Assembly (NCBI RefSeq): GCF_017488845.2
Contig: NZ_CP083371.1
Span: forward strand, 1,736,001 to 1,800,000
DNA: 64,000 nucleotides
Direction of reading: 5' to 3'
Source of the DNA: Ensifer canadensis
GTDB lineage: Bacteria > Pseudomonadota > Alphaproteobacteria > Rhizobiales > Rhizobiaceae
Shown piece after piece: positions 25,284 through 32,777 of the stretch. The translations under genes were made by a program, and so were the position numbers. Every line of letters starts with the position of its first letter. Within the stretch, counting starts at the first letter, position 1. The notes under the pieces were generated by a model. The model was given only the letters and a program-made list of their open reading frames with translations, searched no databases and was not told where the DNA came from.

Positions 25284-26264
25284 ATGATGGATACGGCGCG
25301 GGGAAACCGGGCAGTCGGCGAAGGCATAGTCTTGCCTGCGGAGTTCGACGACGGCGTCGTCTGGGCTGCCTGGCTCTATTATGTCGACCAGCTCACCCAG
25401 AGCGAAATCGCCAAGATGCTCGGTGTATCCAGGGCAACGATCGTCAACTACCTGCAGGAAGCGCGCGAGCGTGGCCTGGTCAACATTCGCCTGAACACGG
25501 AAGTCGGCTCCCGGACTGGTATCGCACGGCGTCTGAAGGACAAGTTCAGCCTGGAGGGTGCGCTGGTCATTCCCGCCCTCGACAACAGCGACCTGGTGCA
25601 ACGGCTTGGCGAGGCCGGTGCTCGCCTGCTTGCCGATATGGTTCAGCCAGGCGACACGATCGGCGTCGCCTGGGGCCGGACGGTGCTGGCCGTGGCCGAC
25701 AGCATCTCGCTTCCCGAGCCGGTAGAGGGATTGACGGTGGTGCAGGTCTCCGGAAGCTCGATCGCCAATCCGGATTTCGCGCCTGAATTCTGCACATCCT
25801 TGATGTCGCGCCGCATCCACGCCCGCTGCATCAACCTGCTTGCACCGGCCCTGCTGTCGACACCCGCCCTGAAGCAGGCGCTTCTGGCCGAACAGGTGCT
25901 GGTCAAGCAGTTCGAGCTCATTCATTCCTCCAACATCATCCTCTTCGGTGTCGGCGACATCGGCCCCGAGACGCTGATCCGCTCGGCCAATATCACCGGG
26001 CAGGAAGACATCGACGCCTACCAGGCCGGAGGAGCGGTCGGGGTGCTGATCTGCCGCTTCATCGACGCGGAAGGCCGGCCGGTGCGCGGTGATCTCGACA
26101 ACCGCATGGTCGGCATCGAACTCAACGAGTTAAGCCAGGTGCCGCGGCGCCTGTGCGTTGCCGGGGGCGCCAGCAAGCTGACGGCCATCAGGGCGACGTT
26201 GAAGGGCGGCTACGCTACCCATCTGGTCACTGACATCGCGACGGCAGAAATGCTGCTGCAATAG
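25284..26264 (+). CDS. SorC/DeoR-type sugar-binding transcriptional regulator
   Basis: A 326-residue regulator. An N-terminal HTH (about 35-75: LTQSEIAKMLGVSRATIVNYLQEARERGLV) is followed by a sugar-binding domain of the SorC/LsrR type (about 85-320) with GDTIGVAWGRTV, NIILFGVGDIG and LCVAGGASKLTAIRATLKGG. This fold senses phosphorylated sugars. AGGGGAG precedes the ATG at 25284 by six bases. It is divergent from the aldolase/SDR and convergent with the PfkB kinase, so it most likely controls both arms of the sugar module, with the phosphosugar made by the kinase as inducer (inference). Confidence 0.88.
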   Translation: MMDTARGNRAVGEGIVLPAEFDDGVVWAAWLYYVDQLTQSEIAKMLGVSRATIVNYLQEARERGLVNIRLNTEVGSRTGIARRLKDKFSLEGALVIPALDNSDLVQRLGEAGARLLADMVQPGDTIGVAWGRTVLAVADSISLPEPVEGLTVVQVSGSSIANPDFAPEFCTSLMSRRIHARCINLLAPALLSTPALKQALLAEQVLVKQFELIHSSNIILFGVGDIGPETLIRSANITGQEDIDAYQAGGAVGVLICRFIDAEGRPVRGDLDNRMVGIELNELSQVPRRLCVAGGASKLTAIRATLKGGYATHLVTDIATAEMLLQ

Positions 26265-26270
26265 CCGTCC

Positions 26271-26299
26271 TGCTGCCCGATACAGGATCGGGCAGCAGC
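26271..26299. terminator. Bidirectional hairpin between convergent genes
   Basis: A perfect 12-bp stem (CTGCTGCCCGAT / ATCGGGCAGCAG) with a five-base loop, six bases after the SorC stop and eleven bases from the PfkB stop. There is no long T-run, but the position suits a shared transcription end. Confidence 0.6.
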
Positions 26300-26310
26300 C
26301 ACGACTGGCG

Positions 26311-27258
26311 TCAGTTGGCCTTCACGCGGGCATTGTTCATGAAGTCCCAGGTCGCCTCGAAAGAGGTGATCCCGGCGTCAGAGCCGAGACCCGTCGCCAC
26401 GAGCGCGGCGGATGCCTGGGCGAACTTCAAGGCGGTTTCCGTCTCCATGCGATGATGAAGCCCGGCAATGAAGCCGGCATTGAAGGCGTCGCCGCAGCCG
26501 GTGGTGTCAACCACGTCGATCTCGAATGCCGGGAGGCGCAGGCTCTTACCGTCGGCATCGAGGAAGCAGACGCCGTCGCCGCCGAGCGTAAAGATGCAGT
26601 GCTTGACGCCGAGATCGGCAAAGAAACGGCCGGCATCCTCGGCGGTCTTCTGGCCGGAAATCAGCATCGCCTCCTCCACTGAAGGCATGAAATAGTCGAT
26701 AAAGGGGAAAAGCGGCCGGATCAGCGACAGCGTGTTGTCGTTCGCGCCCAGGAGGTCGAAGGTCGTGGTTCTGCCGAAGCGCTTGGCTTCCTCGAGCAAA
26801 ACGCGGCTGGGTTCGCCGTCGAGGCGATCGAGCAGCCCAGTGCCGCCGAGATGGACGATCGGCGGCGCCAGCACCCGCTCGCGCGCATCCGCGGGGATCT
26901 CGAAATGTCCGGAGGCGCCGCGTACGTGCAAAGCCGGCCGTTCGCCATTGCGGCGGATGTTGAGAATGCTCGCGGATGTCGGCACGCCGGCAATGCGCTG
27001 CATCTCCGACCGGTCGACACCGAAGCGGTCGAGCGTGGCGAGCACGAAGTCCGCCTTCTCATCGTCACCGACCGCACCGACCGCGAGGCAGTTCAGCCCG
27101 AGTTTGGCAAGGTCGACGACCGTACCGCCGGCAGTGCCCGCAACGGTCAAGCGGATCTCGTCGATGAATTCGACGTTGCCGCCGGACGGGATCCGGTCCA
27201 CCGGTCGGCCGAGAATATCTAGAATGTAAAGTCCGATTACAGATACGTCGTGCGCCAT
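26311..27258 (-). CDS. PfkB-family carbohydrate kinase
   Basis: A 315-residue sugar kinase. The N-terminal ribokinase-like pattern GGNVEFIDEIRLTVAGTAGGTVVDLAKLG and the C-terminal signature DTTGCGDAFNAGFIAGL (about 248-264, catalytic Asp in GCGD) identify the PfkB family. The ATG at 27258 (MAHDVSVIGLYILD) is preferred over an upstream extension of 49 unrelated residues. It is last in the transporter operon, 74 bp after the second permease, and should phosphorylate the imported sugar for the aldolase. Substrate unknown. Confidence 0.88.
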   Translation of the reverse strand: MAHDVSVIGLYILDILGRPVDRIPSGGNVEFIDEIRLTVAGTAGGTVVDLAKLGLNCLAVGAVGDDEKADFVLATLDRFGVDRSEMQRIAGVPTSASILNIRRNGERPALHVRGASGHFEIPADARERVLAPPIVHLGGTGLLDRLDGEPSRVLLEEAKRFGRTTTFDLLGANDNTLSLIRPLFPFIDYFMPSVEEAMLISGQKTAEDAGRFFADLGVKHCIFTLGGDGVCFLDADGKSLRLPAFEIDVVDTTGCGDAFNAGFIAGLHHRMETETALKFAQASAALVATGLGSDAGITSFEATWDFMNNARVKAN

Positions 27259-27332
27259 GCACTCAACCTTCCCTACTGAATTGGTGACCGCGGATAGCAG
27301 TCCTTGACCCGCTGGACGACGGCCGAAGCCCG

Positions 27333-28367
27333 TTAGCCTTTTGCACGAAGCGAGAAGACGGTGCCGGCAAAAACGATGAAGACGCCGATAATGGCGAGCT
27401 GCCACGTGCTCGGAATGCCGACGAGAATGAGGACGTTGCTGACAAGCGTGATCAGCACCACGCCGAGCAACGTGCCGATCACGCTACCCGAACCGCCGGT
27501 GATGCGCGCACCGCCGAGAACGACCGCGGCGATGATCTCAAGCTCGGTTCCGGCAAGGTCGAACGGATTGGCAAGCCGGTTGCTCGCCACATGCATGATC
27601 CCGGCAATACCGGCCAGCAGGCCCGCATAGGCAAAGACGAAGATATGCACGGTGCGCAGATTGAAGCCGAGGCGTTCGGCGATGCCGGGATTGCCGCCGA
27701 CCGCATAAACCGCCCGGCCCATCAAAGTACGCTCTAGGATCCACCAGGTCACCGCGGCCGCAACAGCGAGCACAAGCACGAAGGCCGGCAGCACCGAGAT
27801 GGAGCCGTTGGCGCTTTGATGGGTGAAAAGCGCGAGTTTGCCGAACGCCTCCATCGAGCCCGGAATGTTCATGAACAGGGCAGTGCCGACAAAGGTCAGC
27901 AGGAAGCTGCGAATGACGTATTGCGTTCCGATCGTCACAATCAGCGACGGCGCGCGCAGCGCGTGGACGAGCACGCCATTGAGCGCTCCGAAGCAGGCGC
28001 CGCCGGCGGCAGCGACCAGCAAAATCACCGGCATCGGCAACCCCGGCAGCAGGTTCGTGACCAGCATCGTCACCGTATACATGACGAAGGCGGCAATGGC
28101 GGTGAAGGAAACGTCGATGCCGCCGGACGCCAGCACCACCAGGACCCCGAGCGCGAACAGCCCGCGCACGACGGAAGCGCGCAGGATGTCGAACAGGTTC
28201 GACACCTGCCAGAAGTCCGTATTGATCGAGCCGACCACCAGGCAGACGAGCACGATCAGCGCAAAGGTCACGACCGGCGGATGACGCAGCAGCCAGCGCC
28301 AGGCGGAGCCAAGCGAAACCTTGTCGTTGCCAGCTGGGGTGGCCCCATTGAATGTCGTATCGGTCAT
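27333..28367 (-). CDS. Ribose-type ABC transporter permease (2)
   Basis: A 344-residue inner-membrane permease of the BPD_transp_2 (RbsC/LsrC) family with about eight to ten helices from residue 30. ALGVLVVLASGGIDVSFTAIAAF and the EAA-like loop GFNLRTVHIFVFAYAGLLAGIAGI are diagnostic. Its start overlaps the ATPase stop by four bases. It likely pairs with the permease at 31227-32246 to form a heterodimeric channel. Confidence 0.9.
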   Translation of the reverse strand: MTDTTFNGATPAGNDKVSLGSAWRWLLRHPPVVTFALIVLVCLVVGSINTDFWQVSNLFDILRASVVRGLFALGVLVVLASGGIDVSFTAIAAFVMYTVTMLVTNLLPGLPMPVILLVAAAGGACFGALNGVLVHALRAPSLIVTIGTQYVIRSFLLTFVGTALFMNIPGSMEAFGKLALFTHQSANGSISVLPAFVLVLAVAAAVTWWILERTLMGRAVYAVGGNPGIAERLGFNLRTVHIFVFAYAGLLAGIAGIMHVASNRLANPFDLAGTELEIIAAVVLGGARITGGSGSVIGTLLGVVLITLVSNVLILVGIPSTWQLAIIGVFIVFAGTVFSLRAKG

Positions 28368-29950
28368 TGCGGGGTCCTCACGGTCGTCTCTTCTACAAGG
28401 GCGCGGTAAAGCGCCTCTTCCTCCAGCGCCTCGGCCTGGAAGGTTTCCACCACTTCGCCTTTGCGCATCACCATGATCCGGTCGCAGTTCTGCAGAAGTT
28501 CGAGCAGGTCGTCGCTGATGATGATGACGCCCATGCCTTCGTCCGCGAGACGCTGGATGATCCGGTAGATCGTGTCCTTGGATCCGACATCGACGCCGAC
28601 GGTCGGCCCGTGCAGGACCAGAAGCTTCGGATTGATGGTCAGCCAGCGGCCGATAAGCACGCGCTGCTGGTTGCCGCCCGACAGCGACTGCACCGGGTTG
28701 GCGACATCCGGCGTGACCACCTGCAGGTCTTCGACCGAGCGCTTCGCCAGCGCGCGGCTGCGGCGGCCGTCCAGGATGCCGAAGGCGCCGCGCAGGCGAT
28801 CGAGCACCGGCACGACAATGTTCTCTTCGATCGGCTTCTCGAGAAAGAGACCTTCCGAAAGGCGATCCTCGGGGACGTAGCCGATGCCGGCATCAATGGC
28901 ATCGGCGGGCTTGCGGGGCGTCACATCCTTTCCATTGAGGCGGATGCGTCCGGTATCGGCTGGAGCGACGCCGGCAATCGCCCGGGCCAGCTCGTTGCGG
29001 CCGGAATCCAGAAGCCCGGTGATACCGACGATCTCGCCGCGGCGCATGGAGAAGGAAACATTGGCGAAGGTATCCTTCAGCGACAGCGCGTCGACGACAA
29101 GCAGATCCTCGCCGAACTTCGGCGCCGAACGATAGCGCGCCTCGTCCAGCACCTTGCCCGTCATCCAGAAGCCGAGTTCGGCCTTGGTGTGATCGGCGAT
29201 GTCGCATTCGGCGACCTTCTGGCCGTCGCGCATGATGACGGCGCGCCCGCCGATCGACTTGCACTCGTCGAGCTTGTGGGTGACGAACAGCACTGCGACG
29301 CCCTTGGCGCGCAGTCGGTTGACTATGCAGATGAGATTATCGACTTCGTGCTTCGTCAGTGCCGTCGTCGGCTCGTCCATGATGACGAGGCGCGCATCGG
29401 AAGCAATGGCGCGCGCAATGGCAATGAGCTGACGCGTGGCCATCGGCAGCTCGTCCGTGCGGGTCGAAAGAAAGGCGCGGGTCGTCGGCAGGTTCACGGC
29501 CGCGAGCGCCCGTTCCGCCGTCTGGCGCATTCGTCCGAGATCAAGCCGCCGGGCAAGCTTGCCGGAGGCTGCGACCAGTTGCTGCGTCAGGCCGACATTT
29601 TCGGCGACGGACAGGTTGGGCAGCAGAGAAAAGTCCTGATAGACGGTCTCGATCCCGGCCGCGAGCGCGGCAACCGGTGTGAGATGGCCCACGGGCTTGC
29701 CATCGATCAGCAGTTCGCCGGCATCGGCCGGCTGCGCGCCGGAAATGATCTTGATGAGCGTACTCTTGCCGCAGCCATTCTCGCCCATGAGATGGTAGAT
29801 CTGTCCGGGCTCGATCGAAAAGCTGACCCCCTTCAGCGCGCGAACGCCGCCGAAGCGTTTCTGGACATCGCGAATTTCCAGATAGGGAATTGCGGCTTTC
29901 GAGGTTTCGCCGCCGGGATGCGGCGCGCCGGCTTCGTGCTTGAGCTGCAT
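28364..29950 (-). CDS. Ribose-type ABC transporter ATP-binding protein
   Basis: A 528-residue tandem ATPase of the RbsA/LsrA family. The first domain is complete: Walker A GENGCGKST, Walker B LVIMDEPTTAL. The second is degenerate: its Walker A region reads GLLDSGRNEL and, after an intact LSGGNQQRV signature, the Walker B region reads LLVLHGPTVGVDVG in place of LILDEPT, so the usual Asp-Glu pair is missing. A non-hydrolysing second site is a regular feature of this subfamily, although HGP is unusual. The gene overlaps the downstream permease by four bases and follows the binding-protein gene across a 196-bp gap that holds RIME copy D. Confidence 0.9.
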   Translation of the reverse strand: MQLKHEAGAPHPGGETSKAAIPYLEIRDVQKRFGGVRALKGVSFSIEPGQIYHLMGENGCGKSTLIKIISGAQPADAGELLIDGKPVGHLTPVAALAAGIETVYQDFSLLPNLSVAENVGLTQQLVAASGKLARRLDLGRMRQTAERALAAVNLPTTRAFLSTRTDELPMATRQLIAIARAIASDARLVIMDEPTTALTKHEVDNLICIVNRLRAKGVAVLFVTHKLDECKSIGGRAVIMRDGQKVAECDIADHTKAELGFWMTGKVLDEARYRSAPKFGEDLLVVDALSLKDTFANVSFSMRRGEIVGITGLLDSGRNELARAIAGVAPADTGRIRLNGKDVTPRKPADAIDAGIGYVPEDRLSEGLFLEKPIEENIVVPVLDRLRGAFGILDGRRSRALAKRSVEDLQVVTPDVANPVQSLSGGNQQRVLIGRWLTINPKLLVLHGPTVGVDVGSKDTIYRIIQRLADEGMGVIIISDDLLELLQNCDRIMVMRKGEVVETFQAEALEEEALYRALVEETTVRTPQ

Positions 29951-29981
29951 GGCACTGTCCTGACCAAAAAGAACGGGCCTG

Positions 29982-30083
29982 CTGCACGTTTCCTTGGATC
30001 GCCATAGATCCAGGAGACGATTGCAGCAGGTCTAAAGCGTTACAGTGTCCCTGGCGCATCACATTCGACGCGCGACGCTGTAG
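29982..30083 (-). repeat. Diverged RIME-like element, copy D, inside the ABC operon
   Basis: Shares the order and end sequences of copies A to C (CTGCACGTTTCCTT... then CGTTACAG... CGCTGTAG), but with many substitutions and weaker hairpins. It lies between the binding-protein gene and the ATPase gene, where a hairpin can hold the upstream mRNA end and set unequal expression of the two genes. Confidence 0.6.
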
Positions 30084-30146
30084 CGGCACTCGACGCGCAA
30101 CGCCGGGCCCATTGTCGGGCCCGGCATCGCCATCATCTCGACCCAA

Positions 30147-31148
30147 TCAGAACGGGTACTTGGCGTAGTTCGACTTGTCGACGTCGACCCATGCCTGGCC
30201 GACCACGATCACGCCGTCGCCGGCACCCTTCTTGACGGTGACCTTTTCGTAGCCGGCAACGCCGAGGTCCATGCCGTCCTTCAGTTCCTCGTCCTTCAGC
30301 ACCATGTCGGCGACCTTGTTCATGACGTAGCCGGCATCCTTCGGATCCCAGAAGCTGATGCCGTCGACAGCGCCCGATTCGAGGTAGGAGCCGGTGTCCT
30401 TGGGCAGGCCGATGCCGAATACGCAGGTCTTGTCCTGCAGGCCGGCTTCCTCGACGGCACGGCCGATGCCGATGACGTCGATGGCCGAACCGCCCTGGAA
30501 GCCCTTGATGTCAGGGTACTTGCGCAGGATCTCGCGCGCCTTTTCATAGGCGCGGTTGGCATCATTGAAGGATTCGTTCTTCTCGGAGACCAGTTCCATC
30601 TCGGGGTATTTCTGGGCGTTTTCCGAACCGCCGTCGGCCCACTGCACATGGGTCAGGCTGCCGAGCGAGCCGACGAAGGAGGTCCACTTGCCGGACTTGC
30701 CCATGCATTCGGCGATCTTCTCGTTGAAGCGCGCGCCAAAGACCTTGTTGTCGAAGGCTTCGATGTCGACGAGCGTGTTCTTCATATTATCGGCTTCATG
30801 GGTGATGACTTTGATGCCGCGCTGGGCGGCGCGCTTCAACACGCCTTCGAGGGCGGAAGCATCCATCGGCACGACGGCGATCGCGGCAACCTTCTTGGCA
30901 ACCAGATCTTCGATCAGACGGCCCTGCTGGGCTGCGTCGGCCTTGCCCGGGCCGACCTGGCTGGTGGCTACACCGGGGTTTTCCTTGCCATAGGCATCGA
31001 CGCCTTCGTTCATGCGAGTAAACCAGTTCTCGCCCGTGACTTTCACCACCGTGACGATGCTGGGGGTTTCCTCGGCAATGGCAGCCGTGGTTGCAGTCAG
31101 TGCTCCAAGCGCGACGGCGCAGGCAGCGAATTTACGAATGGCAAGCAT
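30147..31148 (-). CDS. LsrB/RhaS-like sugar-binding lipoprotein-type periplasmic protein
   Basis: A 333-residue periplasmic solute-binding protein (type I, ribose/LsrB group). The signal peptide is residues 1-25 (ACAVALGALTATTAAIA, cleaved before EET). The mature protein has IVTVVKVTGENWFTRM, IAVVPMDASALEGVLKRAAQRGIKVITHEAD and GISFWDPKDAGYVMNKVADMVL. Compared from memory with Salmonella LsrB, the Lys (36) and Asp (120) of the pocket are kept, but the Asp-Gln pair and Pro are replaced (His167/Val168, Gly), so AI-2 is unlikely as ligand. It is second in the operon, after a permease, an unusual order. Confidence 0.9.
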   Translation of the reverse strand: MLAIRKFAACAVALGALTATTAAIAEETPSIVTVVKVTGENWFTRMNEGVDAYGKENPGVATSQVGPGKADAAQQGRLIEDLVAKKVAAIAVVPMDASALEGVLKRAAQRGIKVITHEADNMKNTLVDIEAFDNKVFGARFNEKIAECMGKSGKWTSFVGSLGSLTHVQWADGGSENAQKYPEMELVSEKNESFNDANRAYEKAREILRKYPDIKGFQGGSAIDVIGIGRAVEEAGLQDKTCVFGIGLPKDTGSYLESGAVDGISFWDPKDAGYVMNKVADMVLKDEELKDGMDLGVAGYEKVTVKKGAGDGVIVVGQAWVDVDKSNYAKYPF

Positions 31149-31226
31149 GCATTCCTCCCAAAGAACCTTCGAATTTTGACAGATCGACCGGCGTGCGAAG
31201 GCATCTCGCCGGCCCTGGAACTTGGA

Positions 31227-32246
31227 TCAGCCGCGCAATGCCTTGAACCAGGCCTTGGCGTCGAAGCCGGATGTCGCGAGAAAGACGAGCAGAAGCACGC
31301 CCCAGGCGAGGTCGCGGAAGAAGTTGGAAATGTCCATGAAGTTGAACAGGCTCGACAGGATCTGCAGCGACGTCGCCGACAGGACGACACAGATCACCCG
31401 GCCATAGCCGCCCTCAGGGCGAACGCCCGCCATGACGGCGATGAGAATGGCGATCAGCACGTAGGAATTGCCGTAGTCCCACTTCACGCTCGAGGTGCGC
31501 GCGGCGATCACGATGCCGGCGACCGACGCAAGCACGCCGCAGGCGGTATAGGTCAAAAACAGGATGCGCTTTTCCGCAATGCCGGCATAGCGCGCGGCCT
31601 TGGCATTGTTGCCGAGCAGCAGGAGCCTGAGGCCGAACGGGCTGTAGCGCAGCACGCCGCCGAGGATGAGAGCAATCAGTAAGAAGAGCGCAAAGCACAG
31701 CGGCACGCCGAGAACCGGTGTGTTACCGAAGGCGTCGAGCGGCTCGATGAAGCCGAGGCCCAGCGCCGAACCGTTGGTGAAAGCGATCGCAAGGCCGGTA
31801 AAGAACAGCTGCGTGCCAAGCGTGGCGATGATCGGCGTCAAGCCGGCGCTCGAAATCAGAAACCCATTCAGCATTCCGCCAACTAGGCCGACGAGCAGTG
31901 CTATGCCGGCAAAGCTCCAGCTGAACAGCAGCGGCGCGTCATCGGGCGAAACCGTGTCGCGCAGCACGAGATAAGCGATGACACCCGAAAGGTTGGCAAG
32001 GGCGATGCCCGACAGATCGATGCCGCCATTGCCCGAGATCATCGCCAGCATCACGCCGAGCGCGAGAAGCCCGAGCTCGGGGACTTGGCCCGCCATGGAT
32101 TGCAGGTTGTAGATGTCGAGGAAACTGGCACCGACCAACACGCCGCCCGCTACCAGCACAGCAACGTTGACGACGGCCAAAAATGCCAACTGGCGATCAA
32201 CCCGAAATTCCAAAGCGCGCCCTCCGTCATTGTCGTTCGCAGGCAA
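31227..32246 (-). CDS. Ribose-type ABC transporter permease (1)
   Basis: A 339-residue permease of the RbsC/LsrD group with about nine hydrophobic helices beginning at residue 18. ALGVMLAMISGNGGIDLSGIALANLSGV and IAEKRILFLTYTACGVLASVAGIV are the family patterns. It is the first gene of the transporter operon; the binding-protein gene follows after 78 bp. The promoter should lie in the 530-bp spacer upstream. Confidence 0.9.
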   Translation of the reverse strand: MPANDNDGGRALEFRVDRQLAFLAVVNVAVLVAGGVLVGASFLDIYNLQSMAGQVPELGLLALGVMLAMISGNGGIDLSGIALANLSGVIAYLVLRDTVSPDDAPLLFSWSFAGIALLVGLVGGMLNGFLISSAGLTPIIATLGTQLFFTGLAIAFTNGSALGLGFIEPLDAFGNTPVLGVPLCFALFLLIALILGGVLRYSPFGLRLLLLGNNAKAARYAGIAEKRILFLTYTACGVLASVAGIVIAARTSSVKWDYGNSYVLIAILIAVMAGVRPEGGYGRVICVVLSATSLQILSSLFNFMDISNFFRDLAWGVLLLVFLATSGFDAKAWFKALRG

Positions 32247-32777
32247 GCGCAGTCACGGCTCCCAGCGTGCTCCTAGGCACGCTCCGTGAGCGCGCACCCG
32301 GACCTCTTTCGAGTTCGGATGCCGCGACGGCCGACCTGATGAGGTCGGCGATGACATTTGCCAAAGACTGTTGTGTATTGTCAACACCAATCTATCGCGG
32401 CCGGCTTATTTATCTGAAAAGTTTGGCGTTTCCCCCAGCAGAGTACAGTCCCCGTAACGCAATTTTCGGCGCGCATTCCGCGCATCAGGAGAAAATGAAC
32501 GACGTCGAGAGCTAACGACGTCAAGGGCTCGTGACTTATGAAGCTGTCAGCGCCACGTGCGATCCACTCTGCAGCGGCCCTGCGTCGTCGCGGTGATAAG
32601 AAAAAACCCGAGTTCGAGGAGATGCACCCTTGTCGACGGCTCTGTCGTGATGGAGAAATCCTGTTTGCAGAGTGCAGGCTCTGGTCGTGCAGCACGATAA
32701 TTATGTCGTAGACAGGCTCTAATCGCAGCGCCGCAAATCCTAAAATCCGGCTTCAGTTTCAATCAGGGTCGCAATCA
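32247..32777. promoter_or_regulatory. Divergent control region, transporter operon and GcvT-family gene
   Basis: A 530-bp spacer. On the transporter side lie ATTTGCC (32356-32362) and TGTCAACAC (32379-32387), both words also present before the SorC gene. The half nearest the GcvT-family gene shows no riboswitch-like fold I can recognise. No ORF is supported. Confidence 0.35.

Noticed and set aside
28352..30007. A 551-codon plus-strand frame across the ABC ATPase gene
   Set aside because: Antisense shadow of a gene with all ABC signatures.
30147..31148. Assignment of the binding protein as an AI-2 receptor (LsrB)
   Set aside because: Several pocket residues of the Salmonella protein are replaced, and lsrK/F/G-type genes are absent. 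Comparison is from memory, so it is not final.
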